DNA of 64,000 nucleotides, taken from Paenibacillus soyae (lineage in GTDB: Bacteria; Bacillota; Bacilli; Paenibacillales; Paenibacillaceae). This document shows positions 42,852 through 51,676 of this stretch, piece after piece. Under the pieces are notes generated by a model. It made no database searches, had not been told where the DNA came from, and was given only the letters and a program-made list of their open reading frames with translations. Positions within the stretch are counted from its first letter, which is position 1. Each line of letters opens with the position of its first letter. A program made the translations under genes and the position numbers. Where the stretch lies: positions 124,001 to 188,000 of the forward strand of contig NZ_JANIPJ010000011.1 of assembly GCF_024623455.1 (NCBI RefSeq). The letters are read 5' to 3'.

Positions 42852-43629
42852 GCTAGGCTCGACCGATCCGCTATTCTCCTTCGCGCTGGACGAGTTGCTC
42901 TGTCGCCGAGCGGGACATGGCGGACCGGCCGTATGCCATATTTGGCGGCATCCGCAGGCATTCGTGCTTGGCTCGCAGGACCTCCGGCTGCCAAACGCGC
43001 GGGAAGCAATGGAGTGGCTGGAGTCGAACGGCTGGCCTGTCGCGGTGCGGAATTCAGGGGGAGCCGCGGTCCCACTGGATGGAGGCGTGGTGAATCTGTC
43101 GCTTATCTTTCCGAATTCCGTTGAAGGACATTCGGGTTATCAATTTGACTTCGAGGCGATGTTCAAGCTGATTAGGGAAGCGTTAAGCAGTACAGGACGG
43201 GTCGTGGAGAAAGGATTAGTCGAGGGCGCGTATTGCCCCGGCGACTACGATCTCGGCATCGATGGTCGTAAGTTTTGCGGGATCGCGCAGAGACGCCAGG
43301 TGAACGCTACGATTATTCAGGCGTTCGTTGTGGCGGAAGGCTCGGGGAGCTCTCGCGCTGAATTCGTCCGGGCTTTCTACGATATCGCGTCTGGCGGAGA
43401 CGATTCGCTTGGGCATCCCATAGTCGAGGGACAGAGTACAGCCAGCCTCGAGGAGCTTGCAGGACTTGGGCCGATGGGGGCATTTTCTTTTGCAGGCGCG
43501 GTGAAAAATGTATTGGCAGGTGCAGGAATAGCTGCGTCATATGATGTTTCGAGCTTACCGAACCAGATTGAGATCGAGGAGAAGATCGCTTCCATACGGG
43601 CTCGTTATGCTCAGGTTGAGCGCAGCTAG
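42805..43629 (+). CDS. lipL: Octanoyl-[GcvH]:protein N-octanoyltransferase
   Basis: 274-residue member of the lipoyl synthesis/ligase fold. It has the FALDELLC start helix, the RNSGGAAVPLDGGVVNLSLIFP pocket, the active-site Cys in GAYCPGDYDLGIDGRKFCGIAQRR, and the LG(H)P tail. The CPGxxDL pattern is that of LipL, which moves the octanoyl group from GcvH to E2 proteins, rather than of LplA. Start ATG 42805 is eight bases behind GGAGGGAAGG. The frame overlaps the upstream hydrolase. A terminator follows. Confidence 0.85.
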   Translation: MSQLPQNMMILDRMNELGSTDPLFSFALDELLCRRAGHGGPAVCHIWRHPQAFVLGSQDLRLPNAREAMEWLESNGWPVAVRNSGGAAVPLDGGVVNLSLIFPNSVEGHSGYQFDFEAMFKLIREALSSTGRVVEKGLVEGAYCPGDYDLGIDGRKFCGIAQRRQVNATIIQAFVVAEGSGSSRAEFVRAFYDIASGGDDSLGHPIVEGQSTASLEELAGLGPMGAFSFAGAVKNVLAGAGIAASYDVSSLPNQIEIEEKIASIRARYAQVERS

Positions 43630-43664
43630 CATAGCCGTTCATCATGCTTCGACTCTAGGATTTG

Positions 43665-43697
43665 AACTCCACAGCCTTAGCGGTTGTGGAGTTTTTT
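43665..43697 (+). terminator. Intrinsic terminator after lipL
   Basis: AACTCCACAGCC (43665-43676) pairs with GGTTGTGGAGTT (43682-43693) with one wobble, followed by Ts. Confidence 0.8.
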
Positions 43698-43805
43698 GCT
43701 GAGCATAAATCCCGCTGCAAAAATGTTGAAGTGCCTCAACGAACAGGTTCTATCGGTTATTTTGGGTACAGAATCAAAAATGACTAGGACAATCAATAGC
43801 CACGA

Positions 43806-43834
43806 TTTACGGTTTCGTTGGCGAGGGCTATAAT
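43806..43834 (+). promoter_or_regulatory. Promoter candidate of the PL11 lyase gene
   Basis: TTTACG (43806-43811), a 17-base spacer and a perfect TATAAT (43829-43834). This gives a leader of about 130 bases. Confidence 0.5.
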
Positions 43835-43918
43835 TCAAAACGTATCCTGGCCACGGCAAGAACCTCTACACTTAGTTGATTATTATGCCCTACATAAGCG
43901 AGGTGAGAGCAGGAAATT

Positions 43919-43932
43919 TGAAAGCGCTTCAC
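43919..43932 (+). promoter_or_regulatory. cre-like site upstream of the lyase
   Basis: TGAAAGCGCTTCAC has the AAGCGCTT core of a catabolite element but departs from the consensus at the right end by what looks like a one-base deletion. It lies in the leader, 39 bases before the gene, where it could act as a roadblock. Confidence 0.4.
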
Positions 43933-43970
43933 TTTAAAAACTCTATTCAGTGCTGGGAGGAGTAAAAGGA

Positions 43971-46900
43971 ATGAAGAGAAGGTTTAAGAAGTACATGTCG
44001 GTACTGCTCACCGTTTCCATGGCAGCTACGCTTATGCCCTCGTTGGTTCTGGGTGCGGAGGGAGATGGCGGCACCCCGCCTGTCGCTTTGACTCAAGTTG
44101 GCGATGTTTTGGATTTTGAGGATGGAGAGCTGCTAGGAACCGTAACCGGCGCCCCGGCAGCCACGGGCTCGGGGTCCATTTCGGTAGCGGATTTTGATTC
44201 CAACAAGGTGCTTCGCGTTCAGCCTCCGGGAATGGATGCGGATTCGAGCGCGGCCAAACAAGCAAGCTTCTGGTGGACGCTTCCCCTTGATAGCGGAGAG
44301 TATGACCTTACCGGCAAAGATCAGGTTGAGGTAACCTTCGACTGGTGGGTGGACATTACCCGCCCTAGCGCAAACTCCCTTGATGTCCGCCTTAACGAAG
44401 GCGCGGATCAAGTCGTAACGCTTCGAACGTCCGGAGGCGGAACGAGCGCGAACTCGCCTGCGAGCATTTCCTTCTACAGCGGGAATATGGCCGCCAACAA
44501 CGCTCCGGCATTAGGAGCGGCCACAACCGCGCTAACCGGCGTGCCGCGCCTGACCAAGCTTTCGGCGGCCCTGAACGTCGATCTTCTGGCGCAAGTGGCG
44601 TTCATTAGCCTTACCAACGACGATGGCTCCATTCAATACGCCGCGCCGCAGCCAATAGCCCTGCCGAGCGACGGGCTGACCAGCATAAGCATTGGCGCGA
44701 GCCGGGCCAGCGGACAGAACTGGGCGAGGTTTAATGCGGTTGCGGGCGTTGATTGGGATGAAAGCACGTATGGCATGCGCGTGGATAACATCCAATTCAA
44801 GGCCGCTGCCTCCGGCGGCGTAAAACCGACCATAAACCCAAGCGAGGTTATCCTATCTCCAAACGCAGCGGCTAGCCTGGAATATGGGGAGGGTTCGCTT
44901 GCAGACAAGCGTACCGCTACCTTCAGCGCGGTTGTCCTGCCTGTTAACGCAACCGACAGGACGTTTACATGGTCGACCAGCGACCCTAGCATTGCCGCTA
45001 TTGTCGTAAACCCGGATAACAGCGTGACGGTTACCGGAATAGGCTCAGGAGAGGCCGCCTTAACGGCTGTGTCCAATATGGACGGATCCATAGCCAATAG
45101 CGTGCAGATTCAAGTCAAATATGTCCCGCCGATAACCGAACCTGCTCCGGACTTTTCCGCTCTAGTAGAGGAAGGGTACAAGCAGGAGTTCGGAAGCAGC
45201 TTCGCCGGAAACGATACGACCCCGCTCTGGATATTCGCCGGCGGTACCTACCATACGCTTGCCAGGGAAGACGCGCCTCGAATCAATAACTATTTCCGGT
45301 TTGACGCGTCCGGTTCGGGCAACCGCGGCGGTAAGGGCGATTTACCGTACGCCGTGTCCGGCAGTAAGGTGTATGCTCACTTTGACTGGAAGGTTCCAGC
45401 GGTCTCCACCTTGCAAAATACGTTTAACCTAAGCTTCCAGGATGGGGCCAATGTTCTGCTCAGCTTAAGAACAGGCACCTATAATGGCGCGAGGACCATA
45501 GGCGCGTTCGCAGGGGCTCTGCCGGGGCCGACCGGCTCTAACCCGGCCAATTTCTGGAGCAGCGACCGTTACCACGCGTTTAGTTATAACGAGGTTAATA
45601 TTTGGTACACGATAGGCGTAGAGTTTGATTTCGATACGATGATCGCTACGGTTTCCCTTGTTCCGAGGGATCAAGCCGCAGCCGTGCCCTCCGTGGTGAC
45701 GGTTCCTTTCGCAGGCAGCCAAATCAGCTCGTTCGTTCTCACCGGCGAGCGCGCGGGAGGTAATAACCTCGGCGTTGTGGATAACGGCATGGATAACTTG
45801 TATTTCTTCACAAAGCCGCTTTCATCGGACACAATAACCGAAGTGCTGCCGTATGACTTCTTGCCGGAGCGTCCCGCAACGGCGGACGATAATACGTGGC
45901 AAAGCTGGTTCAAGACGGTTTATATCGGAGATGTGGCCGACGAGGCAGGGCTTAACCTGCCGACAACCGTTCAAGTGAAGGTGGCGGGCGGCAGTACCGA
46001 AACGGTAGGCGTAACCTGGGCTTTAACCGAAGCGCCATGGTCGACAACAGCCGCTGAATTGGTTTATGACCCGGAGAAGCAAGGCGTATTCTCCTATGTA
46101 GGAACGCTCGAGAGTGTTCCAGGCGTAGCGGTCAATCGGATGGAAGTAAAAGCGAAGCTTTACATCGAGAACCGCCATAAAGAAAAAATAACCTCCGAGC
46201 CGATCTCCATGGAGTGGCTGGACAGAGGAGTAACAGCCGTTCCGGAAAACAGCGGGCAAGGCATACTTGTAACATGGCGTCTGCTCGCCTCGGAATATGA
46301 CATGGGTTTAACCTTTAACGTGTACAGAAACGGCGATAAGGTTAACGCAACACCGGTTGCAACGCTTAATTATGTGGACGCAGACGGTCAAACCGGGGAC
46401 CAATATGTTGTAGAGACCGTTAGTACCGGCGCAACAAGCAAGCCTGCAACGGCATGGGCCAATAACTACAAGGATATTCCCCTGCAGAAGCCGGCGGATC
46501 GTCCCAACCCGGCGCTGGCTTACGGAGCGGCATCCAATGCGGATCCGATTACCTATACGGCAAACGACACCTCCGTAGCCGATGTTAATGGAGATGGCCA
46601 GTATGAAATTCTGGTCAAATGGTATCCTTCGCAGGCCCAAGACCCGGGCCTTGCCAACAGGCACACCGGAGAAACGATATTCGACGCTTATACCCTTGAA
46701 GGCAAGCTGCTGTGGAGAATCAACCTGGGCATCAATATCGTGTCCAGCGCGCATCACAGCGCGTTCAACTTCTATGATCTGGATCAGGACGGCAAGGCGG
46801 AGTTCTCGGTCAAGACAGCCGACGGAACCAGAGGTTATCTTCCGAAAGCGGATGGCACGATTAATGATCTGACAGATACTCCGGCATGGGTATTGGGCGA

Positions 46901-48728
46901 TCCCGAAGCGGTATGGGTAGGCGGCCTTCAAAACCCGGCGAATAACAACCAGGTTAACAACACGGCGCTTGGCAGGGTGGCGTCCGGTCCGGAAACCTTT
47001 ACGGTATTTAATGGCGCAACAGGCGAGCCGGTCGACACGGTCAATTATTTTGCGCCGTACAACATCACCCCTAACTGGGGCGACAATAACAATAACCGCA
47101 GCGACCGCTTCAACGGAGCAGTGGCCTATATGCCGAAGAATGGCATAGATGGCGCGGAGCCGTATCCTACGGTTATCGAGGTGCGCGCCCATTACGGACC
47201 GGGATTTGCGGCTGCTTATCAGCTGATAGACGGCAAAATTGTGGAAATTTGGAGATTTAAGCTGGCGGAGTGGAATGCCGGCGGTAATCAGGGCAATCAT
47301 AACGTAAAAGTCGCGGATGTGGATTTCGACGGTTATAGCGAAGTGGTGCTTGGCGGCATTACGCTGGACCAGGACGGAACGATCGTGTGGAGCACCAACG
47401 GAACAAGGGGAACAGTGGCCGGTGGCCACGGCGACGCGCTTCATGTATCCGCAATGGTGCCGGGCAGCGACGAAATTTATGTGTTCCAGCCGCATGAGGC
47501 CGGACCTCCGAACAACGTATCCTTGGTGCGCGGTTCCACAGGGGAGCCTGTATGGACGTATGCGGCCAACCTGGGCGACGTCGGGCGCGGCGTTGCGGCC
47601 AATGTCACTCCTTTGCCGGGCTTCGAGGTTTGGGCCATCGGAACGCCTATGTACAATATCGTGAGCGGCGAGATGATTACGAGCGATGTCGGAGGCATTG
47701 GCGTTGCCGGCAAGGCTCCTGTTAACTTCGTCCTGTATTGGGACGGAGACCTGCTCAGCGAGTTTTTTGACGGGCCGGACAATAATAACTCGACAGACTC
47801 CCCATCCATTACGAAGTTTAATTATAATGTGGCAACAGGGGAAAGCGGGCTTGAAACGCTCCAGACCCTGACCGGAGCCTACTCCAACAACGGAACAAAA
47901 GCGAATCCAAGCCTTATCGCGGATATATTCGGAGACTGGCGCGACGAGGTTCTTGTTCGCACGAGCGACAATAATGCTCTAAGAATCTACACGACGGATA
48001 TCCCGACGGATAACGTGATTTACACGCTGATGCATGATCCGCAGTATCGTTTGGCGGCGAACTCGCAGAACGCGATGTACAACCAGCCGGCGCATTTGGG
48101 CTTCTACCTGGGTGAAGACATACGCGACGAAGTTCAGGCGATGCAGCTTCCGGTGCCAAACCTAGCCTATACGGTGGAGCATTCTACGCTCTCGACGGCG
48201 ACGGCTACGTTCTATACGAATGCTAGAGCCGACATTGCGGTGACGGCAACATTAAACGGCAACACGCTTACGGAAATTAAGAAGGGCAATACCGGGCTTG
48301 TTGCCGGCACTGACTACAGCCTTGCTGCCCCAACCTCGGATGGCAAGCAAGCGGTGACAATCAAGAGCAGCTACTTGGCAACGTTGTCGAATGGCGATGT
48401 TCTCACCTTCGTGTTCAGCGCAGGCCAGCCGGCGGATCTGAAGATCACGGTGGCGACGCTGGACATTCTGTCCGAGCTGGAGAAGCTGACGAACGGCTAT
48501 GTACAATCGGGCGATGTGGCCGGTTCGATCGTATCCCGATTGGGGAATGCCCTTAAGCAAGCGAAGCATCATGTCGAGAAGGGCCGGACGGATCAAGCTA
48601 TTCATTTCCTCGAAAAGTATTTGGATGAACTTGACCAACCGAAGAAGAAGGATACGCTATCTCCTGTGGCCTTCAAAAACCTAACCTACTATGCCAGCTT
48701 GCTGCTTGAGCAGTGGAAATCCGAATAA
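43971..48728 (+). CDS. Secreted rhamnogalacturonan lyase (PL11) with accessory domains
   Basis: 1585-residue secreted enzyme. It has a signal peptide (VLLTVSMAATLMPSLVLGA) and two large beta modules (about 30-275 and 395-600). An Ig-like Big_2 region lies between them (FTWSTSDPSIAAIV). The PL11 beta-propeller is the core (about 745-1370: LDRGVTAVPENSGQGILVTWRLL, DVNGDGQYEILVKWYP, HSAFNFYDLDQDGKAEFSVKTADGT, GNHNVKVADVDFDGYSEVVLG). A CBM_X2-like domain and a C-terminal FIMAH-type helical domain follow. Calcium-binding D/N-rich loops recur. Start ATG 43971 is eight bases behind GGGAGGAG. It cleaves pectin rhamnogalacturonan I by beta-elimination. No transporter is adjacent. Confidence 0.9.
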   Translation: MKRRFKKYMSVLLTVSMAATLMPSLVLGAEGDGGTPPVALTQVGDVLDFEDGELLGTVTGAPAATGSGSISVADFDSNKVLRVQPPGMDADSSAAKQASFWWTLPLDSGEYDLTGKDQVEVTFDWWVDITRPSANSLDVRLNEGADQVVTLRTSGGGTSANSPASISFYSGNMAANNAPALGAATTALTGVPRLTKLSAALNVDLLAQVAFISLTNDDGSIQYAAPQPIALPSDGLTSISIGASRASGQNWARFNAVAGVDWDESTYGMRVDNIQFKAAASGGVKPTINPSEVILSPNAAASLEYGEGSLADKRTATFSAVVLPVNATDRTFTWSTSDPSIAAIVVNPDNSVTVTGIGSGEAALTAVSNMDGSIANSVQIQVKYVPPITEPAPDFSALVEEGYKQEFGSSFAGNDTTPLWIFAGGTYHTLAREDAPRINNYFRFDASGSGNRGGKGDLPYAVSGSKVYAHFDWKVPAVSTLQNTFNLSFQDGANVLLSLRTGTYNGARTIGAFAGALPGPTGSNPANFWSSDRYHAFSYNEVNIWYTIGVEFDFDTMIATVSLVPRDQAAAVPSVVTVPFAGSQISSFVLTGERAGGNNLGVVDNGMDNLYFFTKPLSSDTITEVLPYDFLPERPATADDNTWQSWFKTVYIGDVADEAGLNLPTTVQVKVAGGSTETVGVTWALTEAPWSTTAAELVYDPEKQGVFSYVGTLESVPGVAVNRMEVKAKLYIENRHKEKITSEPISMEWLDRGVTAVPENSGQGILVTWRLLASEYDMGLTFNVYRNGDKVNATPVATLNYVDADGQTGDQYVVETVSTGATSKPATAWANNYKDIPLQKPADRPNPALAYGAASNADPITYTANDTSVADVNGDGQYEILVKWYPSQAQDPGLANRHTGETIFDAYTLEGKLLWRINLGINIVSSAHHSAFNFYDLDQDGKAEFSVKTADGTRGYLPKADGTINDLTDTPAWVLGDPEAVWVGGLQNPANNNQVNNTALGRVASGPETFTVFNGATGEPVDTVNYFAPYNITPNWGDNNNNRSDRFNGAVAYMPKNGIDGAEPYPTVIEVRAHYGPGFAAAYQLIDGKIVEIWRFKLAEWNAGGNQGNHNVKVADVDFDGYSEVVLGGITLDQDGTIVWSTNGTRGTVAGGHGDALHVSAMVPGSDEIYVFQPHEAGPPNNVSLVRGSTGEPVWTYAANLGDVGRGVAANVTPLPGFEVWAIGTPMYNIVSGEMITSDVGGIGVAGKAPVNFVLYWDGDLLSEFFDGPDNNNSTDSPSITKFNYNVATGESGLETLQTLTGAYSNNGTKANPSLIADIFGDWRDEVLVRTSDNNALRIYTTDIPTDNVIYTLMHDPQYRLAANSQNAMYNQPAHLGFYLGEDIRDEVQAMQLPVPNLAYTVEHSTLSTATATFYTNARADIAVTATLNGNTLTEIKKGNTGLVAGTDYSLAAPTSDGKQAVTIKSSYLATLSNGDVLTFVFSAGQPADLKITVATLDILSELEKLTNGYVQSGDVAGSIVSRLGNALKQAKHHVEKGRTDQAIHFLEKYLDELDQPKKKDTLSPVAFKNLTYYASLLLEQWKSE

Positions 48729-48735
48729 ACGAGCG

Positions 48736-48765
48736 AAAATGCACCTCTCTCGAGGTGCATTTTTT
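48736..48765 (+). terminator. Intrinsic terminator after the lyase gene
   Basis: AAAATGCACCTC (48736-48747) pairs with GAGGTGCATTTT (48752-48763) over a 4-base loop, followed by a T run. Confidence 0.88.
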
Positions 48766-48840
48766 CGTGCGATTACAGCAAGATGTGGAAAGCCGGGTGA
48801 AATCGATTATGTTATTTTTATTTGCAGATGCAGATGCTCG

Positions 48841-49713
48841 CTATTCCAGATCAGAATCGAGAGGGAGTTTTTTTATAGGCGCATAGATGTGGTAGTTGGA
48901 ATCCAGCTGGTGAACGTTATCAAAAGCTTGAATGAGTTCGATTTCGGTTTCGGCCGTTTCCTGTCTAGATATTTTTAGAAACCGGGCATAGTCGGTTTTC
49001 AGTACGTCCCCAATATCAAGCAGGTCGCCGCGATAGTTGAACCTTGCGCAAAAAATGGGCGGCACATCTACGGTGAAGTAAAAAGGTTGATCGATCTCCA
49101 TGCTGCCGGGGATTCCGCACAGCACCTTAAACCGGGTGGAATCGGGTTGGCAATTGGAATAAATGACGTAACAAGGTGTATTTAAGATCCCATCCATATG
49201 ACTCAACAGCAATTTGGAATGGGCGCGAATCTTCTCCTTGTAATCATCGTTGGCTAAATCCACTTCGAAGGCGATTCCGCTGACTCGAGTCTCCTTGAAT
49301 TCGGTCAGGGTGAAATCCGTGACGATATCGCCGTTAATATTTTTGATGGGTCTCTTCACGACTTCCGGAACGGGGACCGGTGGAATCGTTGTGGTTCCTG
49401 TTTTTAAAGAGCTTGGCGCAACGCCGTAGTGTCGTTTAAAAGCGCGAGTGAAGGAGGCTTGCGTACCGAAGCCAAGCTGATACGCAATATCGGTTAGCGA
49501 ACTCTTGTTGTTTTGAATAAAGGCTAGGGATGCATTCAATCTTCTGGATAGAATGTAATGGTTGAGCGAACAGCCCATGATAGCCGAGAACAGCCGGTGG
49601 AAGTAGTATTTGGACAGGTTGAAGGCGCCGGCAACGGATTCTACGGTCAGGGGGTGTTGCAAATGCTCCTCAATATGGATCAATGATCGTTCGATGACTT
49701 TGTTGTGGTCCAT
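48841..49713 (-). CDS. AraC family regulator with GyrI-like effector domain
   Basis: 290-residue regulator with the DNA-binding part at the N-terminus (residues 8-106: VESVAGAFNLSKYYFHRLFSAI, LTDIAYQLGFGTQASFTRAFKRHYGVAP). A GyrI/SoxS-Rob-type effector pocket follows, with a short Pro-rich linker (TIPPVPVPE). It is divergent from the DUF4386 gene at 49815. ATG 49713 has GAGGGAGA five bases upstream. Such proteins bind drug-like or lipophilic compounds. The likely target is the divergent membrane protein. Confidence 0.9.
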   Translation of the reverse strand: MDHNKVIERSLIHIEEHLQHPLTVESVAGAFNLSKYYFHRLFSAIMGCSLNHYILSRRLNASLAFIQNNKSSLTDIAYQLGFGTQASFTRAFKRHYGVAPSSLKTGTTTIPPVPVPEVVKRPIKNINGDIVTDFTLTEFKETRVSGIAFEVDLANDDYKEKIRAHSKLLLSHMDGILNTPCYVIYSNCQPDSTRFKVLCGIPGSMEIDQPFYFTVDVPPIFCARFNYRGDLLDIGDVLKTDYARFLKISRQETAETEIELIQAFDNVHQLDSNYHIYAPIKKLPLDSDLE

Positions 49714-49814
49714 AGGATCTCCCTCTTTGCAAGTTTGAGAAGGTTATTTGGCTCAAGTATACCATCGCATAACTACTAGAATTAAACTTTTTTCCGATTG
49801 AGGAGGCGACAAAG

Positions 49815-50537
49815 ATGAGGCAAGACCGAAGAAACGCAACGATACTAGGAATCTTCTATATCTTGGCGGCGGCGACGTCGATTATAGCGGTTCTGTTGTA
49901 TGGACCTGTATTGTCGGAGCATTGGCAGACGGCCGTGGCGGATGGATCGGAATCAAGAGTTTTAATCGGCGTGGTCAATGAGCTCCTGCTTGTGGTAACG
50001 GCCGTCGGTACGGCGGTGATGCTGTTTCCGTACGTGCGGCATTGGAATGAGCATCTTGCGCTCGGATATCTATGCTTCCGGTTCATGGAGGCCGTATTTA
50101 TCGCGATCGGTCTGGTAAGCATATTGGGGCTGTTACAGCTTAGCTCGGCTTATGCTTCAACAGACTTAGCGGATCAGACCCAATTAGAGCCTATTGGAAT
50201 GATGCTGCAGTCGATTTACGGCTGGACGGCCATGCTGGGCCCGAATCTCATGCTGGGTCTCAATACGAGCTTGTACAGTTACTTGCTATATCGAACCGGC
50301 CTTGTGCCCAAACCGCTAGCGATATTCGGAATGGTAACAGGGGGAATGGTTTTTATAGCCGGGTTGCTTCAAATGTTTGGGTTTATTACCCCATACTCGG
50401 CGGCTAAGGGACTGATGGCGCTGCCTGTGGGCGTGTACGAGATGAGCCTGGCAGGCTGGTTAATCGCGAAGGGGTATCGTCGGGAGAGTCTTGCAAAACG
50501 GAGGGCCGAAACAGCTGCTTCGATGGTGGCTAACTAA
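49815..50537 (+). CDS. DUF4386 domain-containing membrane protein
   Basis: 240-residue membrane protein with about seven membrane segments, starting with ILGIFYILAAATSIIAVLLYGPVL. The later motif CFRFMEAVFIAIGLVSILGLLQLS and the loop GWTAMLGPNLMLGLNTSLYSYLLYR fit the DUF4386 family. ATG 49815 lies eight bases after AGGAGG. It is divergent from the AraC-GyrI gene. Function unknown; a second member starts at 63753. Confidence 0.88.
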   Translation: MRQDRRNATILGIFYILAAATSIIAVLLYGPVLSEHWQTAVADGSESRVLIGVVNELLLVVTAVGTAVMLFPYVRHWNEHLALGYLCFRFMEAVFIAIGLVSILGLLQLSSAYASTDLADQTQLEPIGMMLQSIYGWTAMLGPNLMLGLNTSLYSYLLYRTGLVPKPLAIFGMVTGGMVFIAGLLQMFGFITPYSAAKGLMALPVGVYEMSLAGWLIAKGYRRESLAKRRAETAASMVAN

Positions 50538-50552
50538 ACCTTTGCGTGAAAA

Positions 50553-50590
50553 CAACAACAGCACCCCCATCTGGAGAGGTGCTGTTGTGC
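50553..50590. terminator. Bidirectional terminator between convergent genes
   Basis: ACAACAGCACC (50555-50565) pairs with GGTGCTGTTGT (50578-50588). It lies between the convergent DUF4386 and 50598 genes, so it may serve both. Confidence 0.7.
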
Positions 50591-50597
50591 GCGAGTA

Positions 50598-51062
50598 TTA
50601 ATATTCCCCTTTGATCACGAAAAACGATCCGCGAATAGTGCCGGCCAGCTTGGACTTCTGCCTGGCGAACTTAAACTTCCCTTCTAGCTCGGAGGGCACG
50701 TCCATTCCTTCAGAGAGCTTAAACCCGACCGCGCGCTTCTTAGGGTCATCGACCGTATACATAACGTTGACCGCCAGGCCGTCCTCATAGAAGACGAAGG
50801 CCCACTGGATATTTTCCACTTGGAAACGCGACGTTTCCAAAGGCTTAGCGGCGAACTCAATGTCGCGCTCCTCCTTCAAAACCCGGTTTACGTACGCCAG
50901 GGTTTCCTGACTTTCGGCAGCTGGCGTAACCGTGAACTCATGCTTATATTTGTTCATGAAGTAGCGGGCTTCATTCGCTCGCAAACCGGCAAGCGCTTCT
51001 TGTACGGGAGACGACTCTAAGCCGCTCGTGGATACTTGTTTAAAATCTACTGCGATGGACAT
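50598..51062 (-). CDS. Conserved-looking protein of unknown function
   Basis: 154-residue soluble protein, mixed alpha/beta (SIAVDFKQVSTSG, EARYFMNKYKHEF, FQVENIQWAFVFYEDGLAVNVMYTV, GTIRGSFFVIKGEY). I do not recognise the family. Start ATG 51062 is seven bases behind AGGAGG; the ATG at 51068 is too close to that motif. It follows the GyrI-like gene by 22 bases, so they form an operon controlled by the divergent WYL regulator. Whether the first module (1-251) has the same downstream gene is outside the window. Confidence 0.7.
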   Translation of the reverse strand: MSIAVDFKQVSTSGLESSPVQEALAGLRANEARYFMNKYKHEFTVTPAAESQETLAYVNRVLKEERDIEFAAKPLETSRFQVENIQWAFVFYEDGLAVNVMYTVDDPKKRAVGFKLSEGMDVPSELEGKFKFARQKSKLAGTIRGSFFVIKGEY

Positions 51063-51084
51063 GACCATTCCTCCTAGTTCTTAT

Positions 51085-51576
51085 TTATTTTCTGACGACG
51101 GGGATCCACACTTCACCGAAAACCATGCCGTCGCGCTGCCCCATCTCGACCGTGGCGTTCGGCCCGCCCACGTAGGCGAAGTCTTTTGCTTCCGGCAGCA
51201 CTTGACCGAAGGCGATGCCGGTAAGCATATTGCCGAGCATATCTGCTGTCTGAGCTTCCCCTTGGACAACCAGGTATTCTCCCTTAGGGAACAGAATCAC
51301 TCGAGAAGCCTCAGGCAGTGTTGCATTCGTCATAACGCCGGCGTAATACATCATTTTGTTGTTCACGGCTTCGTTCACGGCGAAAATGTAGTCATTCTCC
51401 GCTACCGCTTTGAGAGCGTCCAGTCTTCCGTCTTGCTGGGCCGCTTGCCAGAATTCCAGCTTTTCTTTGTTGATGCCGGCATAGTCCGTGTAATCGCTTT
51501 TCAGATCCGTTCCAATCCCAAGCACGGTAAAGCTTTCTTTTTCCTCAAGCGCGTAGTTTGCCATTTTTTCATCCAT
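51085..51576 (-). CDS. GyrI-like effector-binding domain protein
   Basis: 163-residue stand-alone effector-binding protein. It has the usual GyrI/BmrR-type layout: an early beta strand (FTVLGIGTDLKSDY), MMYYAGVMTNATLPEASRVILFPKGEYLVVQGEAQTA, and VEMGQRDGMVFGEVWIPV at the end. The ATG at 51576 (or 51564, aligned with the paralogue start) follows AAAAGGA. Its closest visible relative is the partial gene at 1-168. It probably binds the small molecule handled by this operon. Confidence 0.88.
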   Translation of the reverse strand: MDEKMANYALEEKESFTVLGIGTDLKSDYTDYAGINKEKLEFWQAAQQDGRLDALKAVAENDYIFAVNEAVNNKMMYYAGVMTNATLPEASRVILFPKGEYLVVQGEAQTADMLGNMLTGIAFGQVLPEAKDFAYVGGPNATVEMGQRDGMVFGEVWIPVVRK

Positions 51577-51643
51577 CCTTTTTCCCGAAATGTTTAGAAG
51601 CGATGTTCCTTTTCTCTTGCTGAGTTTATAATAACCCTTAAAC

Positions 51644-51660
51644 GTGTCAAAAAGTGATAC
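51644..51660. promoter_or_regulatory. Operator-like inverted repeat GTGTC-N7-GATAC
   Basis: GTGTC (51644-51648) and GATAC (51656-51660), separated by 7 bases, 16 bases before the WYL start. It matches the element at 222-238 in spacing, sequence and flank, which supports a common WYL-binding site. Confidence 0.55.
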
Positions 51661-51676
51661 TGTTTAGGGGGCTGCC

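Larger units (their letters stand above)
43698..43970 (+). other. Upstream region of the PL11 lyase gene
   Basis: No coding sequence is visible in this gap. It holds a promoter candidate at 43806 and a cre-like site at 43919. The roughly 130-base leader between the predicted start of transcription and the gene shows no riboswitch that I recognise. Confidence 0.6.

Noticed and set aside
43919..43932. Consensus cre before the PL11 gene
   Set aside because: The site has the core but not the full consensus; only a low-confidence site is listed.
46308..47495. A 395-codon minus-strand open frame inside the PL11 lyase gene
   Set aside because: It is antisense to the catalytic propeller and its composition is that of a shadow frame; no start signals are seen.
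50598..51062. Phage tail protein
   Set aside because: The size and sequence vaguely suggested this, but no phage genes or motif are near and I cannot confirm the family.
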